Positions 31,960 to 44,848 of a stretch of 64,000 bases of DNA are shown here, piece by piece. Under the pieces are notes generated by a model that was not told the DNA's origin, did no database searches, and worked only from the letters and a program-made list of their open reading frames with translations. Made by a program: the position numbers and the translations under genes. Origin of the DNA: Pleurotus ostreatus/Saccharomyces cerevisiae fusant (Eukaryota; Opisthokonta); NCBI GenBank assembly GCA_024196135.1, contig JAMQCK010000107.1, positions 1-64,000 on the forward strand. The letters run 5' to 3'. The first letter of the stretch is position 1; every line of letters starts with the position of its first letter.

Positions 31960-34339
31960 CTATGTTCTATGGATACCGGAGATGAACAAAATGCCAACAC
32001 CAGACAAACGGAACACGCACATTCTGTTGTGTATTCACAGCGCTCTTTGTGCGTCAAATACACGTCTGTGTCCTTCGGACAGGCTCTAAGTTCCTTCAAG
32101 TCGCGGGAAGAGCGGATTTGAAGCGAGAATAAGTTGATCGATACGTGGGCGGTTGGGTCAAGATGAGAGTGGCGGTTCAAGCGTGTGACGCGACAAAGCG
32201 AGCGGTGGCAAGTCGCGTCTGGTCCTCACGTGCCGAATATTCTGACGCGGCCCTGGCGCTGGTCCCGGGCGCATTCCCCATTTCATGTGGCGTTGCGTTC
32301 TTGTTTATGTCGTTCGGCCGTGCTGGCGGTCCTCCACCCCCGCGCCTCCAGGGAACCACGTCATGGTAGCTTGCCTATGTTCTGAGGTCCATCGAAGACA
32401 TCCATGAGTAATAAGGCTTTTCGCGACAGACAGGACTCGCACCCAGTGGATTGCCAGTCATAATTCCAACGCTATCGTAGCCCTTCATCAGCAGATGTTA
32501 TGTCTGTCAACCGGCATGGTCACAAACCTGCTGTGGTCGGAACACACGCCTCTTTTGATCCCGCTGCGCACGGAGGCTGTCCGCCTGTCCAGAATCGTCA
32601 CAATAGCGTGAATATTCGATCTGCAACGGCGGGACTCCGTTATTAGCCTGTCATAGATATGAAGCCAGCACATGGGGAAAGGAGCTCACCGGTGCGGCGC
32701 TTGCGTCAATCTGTCCATGATACGTACCTTTTTAACATCGCTGATCGGCTGGAACGCGAAGCTGTATGCGTAATCTGCCAGCAGCGGCCTGCGTGACAAT
32801 GGTCCTGGCGTTCGGTCTCGAAAATACAAGAGATACGCCTTCATTGCCTGCGTGTGGCACTGCACCTACCGACATCGCCTTCGCTATGACGGGTCTTAGC
32901 ATACCAGCGCGCCTTGCCAGTGCTCAGGATACCCATCGAAAGGCTCGAGGGCGGGTCTGAATGATCTATGCGCCTGACTTTAAAGTTTGAAGACCGTGGA
33001 TCGACGCACCTTTCTTGTTAGGTAGTAATTTTTGCCTACAGTGCAATACTGTAAATCGAAAGAGGAAGCTTTCTGCGAACCTTGGGTCGCGTCCTTGGAA
33101 GAGGTCCGTGAGGTTGAGCCTATCTCTTGTTAATAACAGCAGCCTACAGTGTCCTCACTTTAATGAATGTCAAGACAGCTCTGGACGGAGCTCAGGAAGG
33201 CACTTACCTAGCATCTATACGATCCATAGTTGCGAAGACCAGCCTCAGCGCCGGGCTGAGATCATTGCTTCTGACAGCGTTCCTGGCCATAACTCCCCCC
33301 CCACAGATAGTCTGAGGTCCTTTATCTCTCCCTCGCAGCCTTAGGGCGACTCGAACGTCTCACTGTGCGCTCTTTGCGATCTTTCTGGCGTACGTCTTGT
33401 CGCGCGAGCCCGTCCTAGAGAGCCGTGAGAAATTGTCCCAATTTGGTATTTAGTGGCACCGACGATTGACCAACCTCGCCTTGCCTCCGGCCCTCATGTC
33501 TCCCCTTCATCGCGGCTCAAGAAGTCATACACTGAACTCTACGGAAAACACAAAATAAGTCTCCCAGCCATTTGGGATCAGTGTATATTCCTAGAGGGTG
33601 TCGAACCTATCCGTACTCGACCAGCCGATACGTGATCTCAACCGCTTCCAATCTCATGAAGCACATTGACTTCACCGCATGCTCAACCTCATCCGCAGCA
33701 GCACTTCACGTCTCTGAAATGCTATCACCATCAGCTTTCTCACTACTTCGGGCTTCAGCGTCGCAGATTGTTACCCTTGCCAGGTGTAGGGTCGAAAGAA
33801 CGTTTATAACGTTCCCATACTTCCCCGCATGCCAGACCGCATCGGCGCGAAGCTGGTATTGTTCCAATAATGGAATATTCCTCCTAATTTTGCCAAACTG
33901 GGCTCAGTCACTGCGTCCAGTCGGCGAACTACCGCTGATCATATAGCCAGCGTTGATGTTTCTCCACATGCGACGCCTCGTTAACAGCTTACTTTTGTCG
34001 CTTCTTTTGACCAGGCCTCCGAGTTCTCGGCCAGACTTCCATAGCAAGTCTAAATGACGAGGCTCTCGCCTTCTGCCGTCTCAATCGAACCACGCCAGTG
34101 TTCACGCCTCTGCGGAGCGCGGGCACAACGCTGCGCTCGGGCTTCCGTTTCACGATGCAACGCCTCCCTCCGCGTGCGCCTCCAGCCTGCACCCCCGCGT
34201 GCCGCCAACATGCTCTCGTGCAGCCCTCATGTGCGTCCCCGACACGCTCTCATGTGCGCCGCCGCCGGGCGATAAGCCACCAGCAACGTGCGCGTGGGCC
34301 CCGCGCACGCGGTCTCGCCGACAGCGAGCACCGCGAAGG
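31960..34339. other. About 2.4 kb without a supported gene
   Basis: Short frames on both strands show no domains or coherent splicing. A B-box-like GGTGCGAGTCC is present on the minus strand at 32443-32433 without a foldable tRNA around it. Small dyads occur near 33796 and 33866. It may contain decayed sequence. Confidence 0.45.
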
Positions 34340-34346
34340 TATATAA
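34340..34346 (+). promoter_or_regulatory. TATA box of the secreted RNase gene
   Basis: TATATAA, 92 bp upstream of the ATG. Confidence 0.6.
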
Positions 34347-34431
34347 CCCCCACCTAGCAACCTCGGAGTCCAGCGCTCTCCCCGCACTCGCCCTCGCTCG
34401 GCCTTGCCCTTCACTCGACCCGTTCTTCGTC

Positions 34432-34935
34432 ATGCTCGCCGCCACTATCCTCTCCTTCGTCGCGGCCGCGTCCGCCGCCGTCGTGCACCAGCGCGCGTAC
34501 CCCTCCGGCGACGTCACCTGCGGCAGCAACACCTACTCGGTCGACGAGGTGAAGGCCGCCGTGCAGAACGGCGTCGACCACCTGGACAACCCGATCGGCG
34601 ACAACTCGTACCCGCATGCGTAAGTAGCCTGCTGTCCTTCCTTCTAGTGTCGGCTTTTTGTCTGACACACTACTTCGCAGTTTCCACAACTACGAGGGCC
34701 TGGACTTGTACTGCAGCGGCGACTCGGACTACAGCGAGTTCCCCATCCTCAAGTCGGGCGACTATGATGGCGACTCGCCTGGCGCGGACCGCGTCATCTT
34801 CGCCGACAACGGGGACTACTGCGCGTACGTGATACCAAGTTTGGACCACTGTCCTTAGTTCTTACGCCTGACTCCAGCGTCGTCACTCATACCGGCGCCT
34901 CCGGCAACAACTTCGTCTCCTGCGAGGGCGACTAG
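34432..34935 (+). CDS. Secreted guanyl-specific ribonuclease, RNase T1/N1 family
   Basis: Exons 34432-34619, 34681-34824, 34878-34935, giving 129 aa. A signal peptide (MLAATILSFVAAASA) precedes a mature domain of RNase T1 size, which cleaves single-stranded RNA after guanosine. Catalytic residues match the family: Tyr60 and His62 in SYPHAFHNYEG, Glu82 in SEFPILK, Arg100 in PGADRVIF and His115 in VVTHTGASGNNF. Cysteines at 30, 74, 110 and 126 are available for two disulfides. GC-rich codon use and a TATA box suggest high expression. The long basic insert of ribotoxins is absent, so this is an ordinary extracellular RNase. Confidence 0.93.
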
Positions 34936-35176
34936 AGGTTGTGCGAGAGGATAATTATGACTATTGGGGACATCGGGATGCCCTACATGACAATGTTGTA
35001 TTACTCCGTCTTTTGAATGCCATTCAGAAAGACGCTCATATATTTGTGCATAACAGTGTCTGAAGTCTTGCAGTGGCGAACTACGTATGGAGGTATGCCG
35101 TGTCTACCGTAGTATCCCTATTACTCGTCCCAAATTACCCAAGGTATAGTAAGTTCCCAATGACCGCATCCCAGCA

Positions 35177-37227
<2,051 letters not shown>

Positions 37228-38697
37228 ACACGTGGCGGCGTCAGTGCAGCGCGACGTCGTAGTGAAAGGAAACAATCTTCTGCGCACCAGGCGGGGGAAA
37301 GATGTGAGAGAACTTACAATGTGGCAGGAGGCATAATCGACTAAGCGTCCGACTGAGCCAGCTCCCAATCCGACGCTTTTCTGAAGAGGGGTCCGGATGT
37401 TTGAGGAGGGTCTTGAGCAGACCGTCTCGCGCGTCCTATCCTTTGGTTCAGTGTAGGCTCGAGAATGTTAGTTGACCGAGGGATATTCAGACGTACCGAA
37501 CTTGTTGATTTGGCGACCATTGTCGAGTGTAATCGTCTCGAGCTGGGTATTAGTGAAGGCGTGAAGCAGGAGGAGAGCGCGCTTGACTGCCAAGAGGGGC
37601 ACCGCAACGCCGGATGATGACGCCAAGGAGTCGTGCAGTGGGGTCTGAGATAGTAAGACCCAGATTAGTGCTAGCGCTCAAATGAGTTCGGATGCGAGGG
37701 ATTCGCAGGACGCAAGTCGCCCGCCAGACGAGGTTCAGTCCAAGAAACCAAGATAAGGCTATGCGCATCCCAATCTATCACGCTCTACCTCCTCGCCCCG
37801 AGCGCCTTCGTCTCGAAGATTCCACAGCAATTTCAGTCAACTCACCTTCTCCCAGGTCCCTGGCTCCCTATTCCGAACCGCCCTTCCCCCAGACGCAAAG
37901 CGGACCTGCTCCTGAGCGCTGCGGTCGCAGAGAAGAGTGCAGGTATGCCGCCTCGCAGTGGTGGACGCGTCAGGACCCCAGGGGAGAATATGGGCAACCC
38001 CATGACTTCGTGTTGAAAGCCGAAGTTGCCGGCCCGGGGAAAGCCGGGACTGAATATTGGTCTAACCCCGTTTGGTGTCCTTTGTACGCTCTTTATGGAC
38101 TTTTGGGGAGTGTGGGGATGGCAGCCTTGAGCTGCATTGTCCGCATTGACCAGTGAGCCTTTGTATTTCGAGGCATTTAGGAGCATCTTCCTATGGTAGA
38201 CGAGCATATCTACAGCAGCGGCTCGACGTGAGTGCCAGCGAAGGATATCCATTTCTTGGCTGGGTGAATGCGCCCGCACAAGGGGCTGGTCAGCGAGCGA
38301 GGACGCGGCTGTAAGGACTCTTGAGTAGTCGTCCCTTCTTGACCTATTGCTTCAACTATCCCCAGATGCTTCTCCCGACTTGGTGTTGCTTCGCTCGGTC
38401 GAACGCCCGCGCGACGATCTTACACTGAACCCAAACGCTACCATATCCGCAGGGATAGCGCTCCACGACACAGAAGTTACCTCTTTGCTTCAAGCCAATA
38501 TTTCTAGTGCTTCAAGCCAGTGTCCTGCACCAGAAATCACTAGATGCGTTTCCGCTCCTTGCGCTCTTCCGGGTCCGTCGATAAAAGCGAGCAGAGGAGG
38601 CGTATCTGGACATCGTCTCAGGATCGTCGCGGCGGTGCCTTAGCCTCGTCAATCCATCTTTCCGCCCTCTCCTCGTTCGGTAGACCCAGGAATCACC
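37228..38697. other. Divergent spacer, no supported gene
   Basis: About 1.5 kb between glycerol kinase and the repeat-protein gene. A 154-codon plus-strand frame (37692-38156) and a minus frame (37842-38279) lack domains. A weak TATA-like GATAAAAG at 38579 lies about 120 bp before the next ATG. Confidence 0.4.
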
Positions 38698-39656
38698 ATG
38701 CACACGCGCTCCTTCACTACCTACCTCTTCGCGTTCGCGCCTGCAATCCTCCACACACTAGCCGCGCCCCTCCCTTTCCCACTCAATGTCGATGGCATCG
38801 TACCAAGCGACCTCCTCGACCCAGTCGAGAGCATCGCGAACCCGATCGCTTCACCAGTCTTGGGACCCCTAGAGAGTGCTCTGGCGCCGGTCGCTTCACC
38901 AATCCTTGGACCCCTCGAGAGCGCGTTGATGCCAGTCGAAAGTGCCCTTGCGCCAGTGTCGGGATTGCTTGGCCCTCTCGCGCCTGTCACTAGCTTGCTG
39001 GGGCCCGTGCAGAGTGCCCTTGTTGGACCCGTAGAAAGCGCCCTCGAGCCTATCCACAGCGCGCTCGCACCCATCGAAAGCGCCCTCGCGCCCATCGAGA
39101 GCGCGTTGGCACCTGTCCACAGCGCCCTCGCGCCCGTCCACAGCGCCCTCGAGTCGGTCGTGAGCGCTGCGGGCGGGGCACTCCCGACGGGCGCGCTGGC
39201 GTCGTTCGCGAATCCGGATGGGTTGCTGCCGTCGGGAATTTTGCCTTCGGGTATACTGCCTTCGGGTGTGTTGCCTTCGGGGGTGTTGCCTTCGGGTTTG
39301 TTGCCTTCGGGCTTGCTACCTTCGGGTCTGTTGCCCTCAGGTCTGTTGCCCTCAGGTCTCCTCCCGCGCGACGACGCCGTCCCCACTCGCGCGGACATCG
39401 CGCCGACTTTCACCATCTTCATTACCGAGCCCACTGCGACGGCACCAAGGTGAGTCTTCGGTAGGATAGCCTGTGAAGCGGAAGACTCACCTTCATCAGT
39501 AGCGCTGTATCTGGCAGTGCGAGCGCGAACGCGTCCACGACGAGCGCCTCCGAGTCCGGTAGCGCCTCGGCAACGGCCAGTCGCATGCCATTTGAGCCTC
39601 CGTTGGCGGCGCCGAGCGGCTGGCGGGTATACAGGGAAGCATCGAAAGAGTGCTGA
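38698..39656 (+). CDS. Secreted repetitive protein with ESALAP and LPSG repeats
   Basis: Exons 38698-39449 and 39500-39656, giving 302 aa. A signal peptide (MHTRSFTTYLFAFAPAILHTLAAP) is followed by about a dozen amphipathic repeats of the form xxSALAPV/xxSALAPI, then nine LPSG(I/V/L) pentapeptides, then a Ser/Thr/Ala-rich tail. Such regular, hydrophobic repeats suggest a cell-wall or surface protein, but there is no recognised domain. There is no long hydrophobic C-terminus for a GPI anchor in this model; the stop is the TGA at 39654-39656. Function unknown. Confidence 0.8.
39226..39360 (+). repeat. Nine tandem 15-bp units encoding LPSG(I/V/L)
   Basis: Exactly 135 bp of in-frame units such as TTGCCTTCGGGTGTG. 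Copies differ mainly at third codon positions and at the variable fifth residue. Confidence 0.9.
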
Positions 39657-40318
39657 TGGGAGGAGGTGACTGGAGGCGCTGGTAGCCCAAGACGGACTTC
39701 AACTGGAACGACTCGGAGGCTACCGTAAATCGGATATTTATTCGTACGAGTCACTGCGAATACGATACCCTTCTGGTTTTTAGTGAGTGGAATATAGCGA
39801 GGGCAAGGCGAACATGATGGCCAGGAAGAAGCCATGAACAAGCGCAAACAATCCCCCCTCAAAACATATGCAAAGAAGGGTACACAGGCACCTACAAACC
39901 CGCTCGATGGCTCACGAGGAATTGGAGAGCACGCTCTCTAGCTCCCCGTCCTCCGAGTCGCGCGTATTGATACATCACTCTGCCCACACGTCGCAACACA
40001 AGTCCCATATACTGAGTAGTGATTCGTAAGCCATAACCCAGCACAATCATTAGAGCCCGTAAGTAGATTATTAGTTTGCTGTTTTCGACTTCCACCACCA
40101 AGCACCGCCACCACCACCACCACCACCATCAGCAGAGCGACTCGCATGTCATGAGCAACATATGACGGCATGGAAAACCATTGGAGAGAGTCATCACCAC
40201 ATATCCGCCAACGACACGTCCATGGTCAAGGACAACGACGAGAGACGGACTTGTCGACGTGGACAGAAGAAGCTCCCCAGCTACCAAAGCCGCTCGCAAC
40301 CGCGTGCCCCGAGAGCGC
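39657..40318. other. Convergent intergenic region with a CCA microsatellite
   Basis: No gene is supported. A (CCA)n run occupies about 40108-40128, with a looser CCA-rich lead from 40092. Confidence 0.5.
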
Positions 40319-41146
40319 TTACTCCTGGATCTTGGCGAGGATGTCCGAGTCCTTGTAGAGGTAGTACTCCTGCGCAGGCCCATCAGCCCCCCACCTCTCA
40401 CTAACAGCCCAAAGGAAACCCTAGCTCACCTCCTCGCCAACCTTGATCGAGTTCCCACCCCAGCCCGGGAGCAGGACGCGGTCGCCAGCCTTCACCTGCG
40501 TCGGCACGATCTTGCCGTCCTTCGTCGGTGCGCCAGGGCCGACGGCGATGACGGTCGCCTCGGGGAGGGGCGTGGTCGTCGCGGAGGAGGGAATGAAGAT
40601 GCCGGAGGCGGTTTTCTGGGGTGGGGTTAGTGGGTGTTGGTGAGGGGCGGGAGTGGAAAGGGAGAGCGAAGGGTACAATGAAGTAGAAGGAGCGAGAGAA
40701 GGAGTAGAGGAGGGTACGGAAGGACGTGTGGGCGGATGAGTGAAGGTGGGATGGGGTGGGTGTGGAAGTACGGGCGGCGACGTACGGTGTCGGGCTTGAA
40801 GCGCTGCACGAGGACGCGGTCCAGGAGAGGGACGACGGCCTTGATGGACTTGAAGGTAGCTTGAGCGGCCTGGAAAGGATGTCAGCATGGTTGCAATGCG
40901 TATGCAGGTCGGGAAGGAGGCAAGGGCGCGCGCGGCTTGGTAAGGCAGCAGACGCGTGTACATGAGCACAGCGCGACGCAGGATGTGCCGGGGATGCCCC
41001 GGCAAGACGGCGAGTACGACAGGACGCGCCAGGTCATGCCGCACGCTCGCGTAGAGTTCGCTGGTCCTGCGTCCGTCCCGGTTCCTCCGTCCTGCCTTTT
41101 TGCGCGCGCTCTGGCCCCGAAGCAACAAGCAACGCCTGCTCACCAT
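40319..41146 (-). CDS. HSP10: Mitochondrial 10-kDa chaperonin (HSP10/Cpn10, GroES family)
   Basis: Exons 41146-41144 (ATG only), 40869-40786, 40615-40430, 40369-40319, giving 107 aa, close to the usual size. It caps the Hsp60 chaperonin in the mitochondrial matrix. Visible: FKSIKAVVPLLDRVLVQRFKPDT, the mobile-loop region KTASGIFIPSSA, VIAVGPGAPTKDGK, DRVLLPGWGGNSIKVGEE and the end YYLYKDSDILAKIQE. The first exon is inferred: the ATG is followed at once by a GTGAGC donor and a 274-nt intron, which is long for this window, ending TTTCCAG. Other ATGs nearby are out of frame. The gene is divergent from the DBP9 gene. Confidence 0.9.
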
Positions 41147-41449
41147 TGCAACGGACAAGAGAGACTTGAAAGCGACGAAAGCAAGCAGGGAAAACTTCAG
41201 CTAAGAAGTCGGAGGAACGAGGAGGGCGAAGGTGCGAATTTAAGGACAAGTCCGGGCTGCTCAAAAAGTTTCCACGGCATTCTAAGCGCGCGATCACGTG
41301 CGTAGCTTGCCGGGTTCCCACGGTTACGCCACGCGATCCCCAAATTTTGCACAGCCACTTGACCATTGTTCTCTGGGCTTTTGTTTTCTTCTTGCTTACC
41401 GCTTTCATCATACCCCCACGAGCAGGAAGGATATTGGGAACAGAACACG
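41147..41449. promoter_or_regulatory. Bidirectional promoter between HSP10 and DBP9
   Basis: Only 303 bp separate the two start codons. Scattered GAA/TTC blocks (for example TTCCACGGCATTC at 41270-41282) could belong to a degenerate heat-shock element; this is weak. Confidence 0.4.
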
Positions 41450-43814
41450 ATGTCCGACGAACGACTCGTCGACACGCAGACGACGTTTGCGTCGTTTGCG
41501 AATATCCTCGATCAGCGCATCCTCCGCGCGCTCGCCGATCTTGGGTTCGCCCGCCCGACGCTGGTGCAGGCGAAGGCGATCCCCCTTGCGTTGGAGAGCC
41601 GCGATATATTGGCTCGCGCACGCACCGGGAGCGGGAAGACTGCGGCGTACTGTGTACCTTTGGTGCAGAAGATCCTCAACCTGAACGCGAAAAGTGTAGG
41701 TACGTCTCGCAGGGTCGTGATCGGGGGAAGGTGCTGATGAGAGGGGTGGATGTGTACAGGAAGCACCGGCGACGCGCGCGCTGATCTTGGTACCAACACG
41801 GGAGCTTGCGGAGCAGGTGAATGGGCATTTGAGGAAGTTGTTAGCGTACTGTGAAGGGGAAGTGTCGGTGATTAATGTTGCGTCTGGAAACACGGCGGGG
41901 TTGCAGAGGTGCGTTCACTCTGTACTTCTCGTCGAATGTACCATACTGACTTACACACCCTCTAGAACCCTCATTTCCGACACCCACCATATCGTGATCG
42001 CCACGCCCTCCCGCGCGCTCGCCTTCCTCCAGTCCAAAGCCCTCTGCCTCTCTGCCCTCGACTCCCTCGTGATCGACGAAGCCGATCTCATTCTCTCGTA
42101 CGGCCACGACGAGGACGTGCGCGGGATCTTCAATGGCGGCTACCTCCCGAAGGTCTACCAGTCCTTCCTCATGAGTGCGACCATGACCGAGGACGTCGAG
42201 ATGCTCAAGGGGCTCGCGCTGAGGAATCCGGTGAGTGATACTCTCATACATGTGCTCTATCAGCCTTTCTGACCTCCCCCCCCCCTCCCAGGCCATCCTC
42301 AAACTCGAAGAAGACCCCGCGGCTGCAAATCTCACCCAATACGCCGTCCGCTGCACCCAGCGCGACAAGTTCCTTCTCACCTACGTGATCCTCAAGCTCA
42401 AGCTCATCCACGGGAAGTGCATCATCTTCGTCAACGATGTGGACCGGTGTTATCGGTTGAAGCTGTTCCTGGAGCAGTTCTCGATCAAGAGCTGCGTGCT
42501 GAATAGCGAGTTGCCGTTGAATAGTCGGTGAGTGGAGGGTGCTTTGTTGTGTAAGGCTTCTTTGCGTGTGCGAGGGTTTTCGTTGTAGTGCATAGTCGTG
42601 CGTCGTGAGGGGGAACGGATGTGCTAACGATCTATTGCAGATATCACACCGTGCAGGAGTTCAACAAGGGCGTGTACGATTATATCATCGCGACCGACGA
42701 GAGCGGTTTGGGCGAGAGGGACGAGGAGGATATCGAGCGCGAGGAGACCGCGGAGCAAGGCGACGACGAAGAGAAGGAAGCGGACTCGAGCGATGACGAC
42801 GAAGCTGCTGATAACGCTGAGGAGGATGACGGATGTGAGTTCTGTCTCCTTGTATCCGATCCCCAGAGCCCTAACTCCCACTCGTAGTCACCTCCGCCCA
42901 ACGTACGACCTCCCCCGCCCCCAAGAAGCGCAAGCGCGCCGCCACCCCACCGCCCACCTCGCGCAAGAAGGCCAAATCTGATCCCTCTTCCACCCCCTCC
43001 ACCTCCACCAAACCCAGCAAAAAGCCCCGCGCCTCCGACCGCGAATACGGCGTGACCCGGGGCGTCGACTTCCTCGACGTCGCCGCCGTCCTCAACTTCG
43101 ACCTCCCCGGCTCCGCGCGCGCCTACACGCACCGCGTCGGGCGCACCGCGCGGGCCGGGCGGGCGGGGATGGCGTTGTCGTTCGTGAGCAAGCCGGACCC
43201 GAATGATAAGGACCCGGTGAATCGGACGCTGGGGAGGAGGGATGAGGAGGTGTTTAGGAGGATTGAGCGGGAACAAGGAGCGGGCGCGGTGAAGGAGTAC
43301 AAGTTCGATATGCGGCAGGTGGAGGCGTTTAGATATCGGATGGAGGATGCGCTGAGGAGCGTGACGCGTGTGGCGGTGAGGGAGGCAAGGGTGCGGGAGT
43401 TGAAGGCGGAGGTGTTGGGGAGCGAGAAGTTGAAGGCGCACTTTGAGGACAACCCGCTCGACCTCGAGTTCCTCAAGCACGACCGCGCGCTGCACCCGCA
43501 GCGCGTGCAGCCGCACATGAAGTTTGTGCCGAAGTACTTGATACCGGGTGGTGTTGCTGCGGGTATGTGCCGAATCTTCTTCTTGTCCGTTCTCCTTCAA
43601 TCCCACTCACCCACCCTCAGAAACCGCCCAAGCAACCGGCGCTTCCGAGGGTTCCAGAGGCCCCGGCGACGTCGGCTTCGTACCCTTCAAGAAGGATAAC
43701 GGCAGGGGACGCGGGCGCGGACGGGGCAGGGGAGGGAGAGGTGGACGGGGTGGCGGTCGCGGGGGAGGGACGGGCAAGCGCAAGTCGGACCCGTTGCGGA
43801 AGTTTGGGCGCTAG
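41450..43814 (+). CDS. DBP9: DEAD-box ATP-dependent RNA helicase DBP9/DDX56
   Basis: Exons 41450-41695, 41760-41908, 41966-42230, 42292-42527, 42641-42834, 42888-43562, 43621-43814, giving 652 aa. The nucleolar helicase acts in 60S ribosomal subunit maturation. Motifs in order: Q-motif region ([13 protein letters not shown] with [13 protein letters not shown]), I ARTGSGKT, Ia PTRELAEQ, Ib [42 protein letters not shown] and [12 protein letters not shown]. The long acidic and basic insertion between YIIATDES and GVTRGVDF is a known DBP9 trait. The C-terminus is an RGG-like Gly/Arg tract. In motif II the usual DEAD is kept as DEAD within VIDEADLIL. Confidence 0.95.
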
Positions 43815-44460
43815 ATGCCCTATGGTTCGAATGCGATGTGGAAAGCATCTGTGCACATATGTTTTACTATGCTGACCTTGATCGTCTAAATGCGCGCGCG
43901 TGAGGGTCCAGTAGCGTCTTCTGTGTATTCAAGACTTGCCGCGACCCGCTGCCCTTGGGTAAGTACAACTTGAATCACGTGCGTCGGCTCCGAGGCGTGC
44001 AGCACGAGCAGCGAACTTCGGCCGTGGCTTGTTCAATGACCTCTACCTATCTGAATGGCCCAGATTGCTCCTGCTCAGGCTGGTAAACGGATGTGACTGA
44101 ACTGTAGGGGTCTGGTGCAGATTTCATGCAGCCTCAATAGCTACCAGTATCTATCAAAGGGCCCAGCAGCTACTCACTGACATGCGGAGTGACTTGGAGT
44201 GACTTTACCATGTTCCATGGTCAGCGCTTCAATCAATGAGTCGGGCGGAAGAACTTAACCCCCAATGCTAAGAGCACAACTCAGAAGTCGCAGTGAAAGT
44301 CCAGTCGAGTCATCTAGGATTGGAATTTCTATTCTAAAGAACGGTTGTAGTAGGTAAGTTCGTAAGACGTCGCTTCTACGTTGGGTAAGTGGATGGATGT
44401 GGGTATGGGTATTAGTAGTCCGTTTTGTGGTGTCCGAAATTCTAGTCGCCTTCGAGACTA
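43815..44460. other. 3' flank of DBP9, no gene seen
   Basis: About 650 bp with no coding signal, leading to the MITE-like element. Confidence 0.5.
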
Positions 44461-44766
44461 CTGTAGTATTTCGTTCAATTGGGCACGGGGGGTGACCTGT
44501 GACAACGAAACCTAAGTGGCGAGTTCGGCAGTGGTGCTAGTGACCCTGTGACAGTGCCTAAATCTGCACTTGGGTAGGCGGGTCAGAGCACTCTCGGAGG
44601 CGTCTACCCCCCCCCCCCCCCATATATGCGCCGGGAGCGAGACCCGCCGGTGACAACTTGCTGGCGGTTTAGGCAGGGGAGCTGGCGAGGCGGGACATGT
44701 GTGACATTTGGTAAAAGTTAGGGTGCCCTGTGACCCGTGACTACCTAATTGAACGAAATACTACAG
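44461..44766. mobile_element. MITE-like element with 20-bp perfect terminal inverted repeats and TA flanks
   Basis: The ends are CTGTAGTATTTCGTTCAATT (44461-44480) and its exact reverse complement (44747-44766). Both ends are bordered by TA (44459-44460 and 44767-44768), as expected for a TA target-site duplication of the Tc1/mariner-type superfamily. The 306-bp body is non-coding, has several GTGAC-containing subterminal motifs and a run of 15 C at 44607-44621. It is non-autonomous; no transposase lies in the window. Confidence 0.85.
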
Positions 44767-44848
44767 TAACTAGTCCAGTGTAAGACGCGCTTAGGCGGTA
44801 GGTAGAAAGCCATGGGCAGGTCTTGGTCATAGCAGACCCTAACCGCGC

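Noticed and set aside
34432..34935. Ribotoxin of the sarcin type
   Set aside because: The protein has the size and compact loops of RNase T1 and lacks the long basic insertions of ribotoxins.
38721..39434. Minus-strand 237-codon repeat protein
   Set aside because: Shadow of the LPSG repeat gene, which has the signal peptide and a splice site on the plus strand.
40421..41158. Minus-strand 245-codon frame spanning HSP10
   Set aside because: It reads HSP10 exon 2 out of frame and runs through its introns; only its end matches HSP10 exon 3.
42680..43606. Minus-strand 308-codon open frame
   Set aside because: It lies entirely opposite conserved DBP9 exons.
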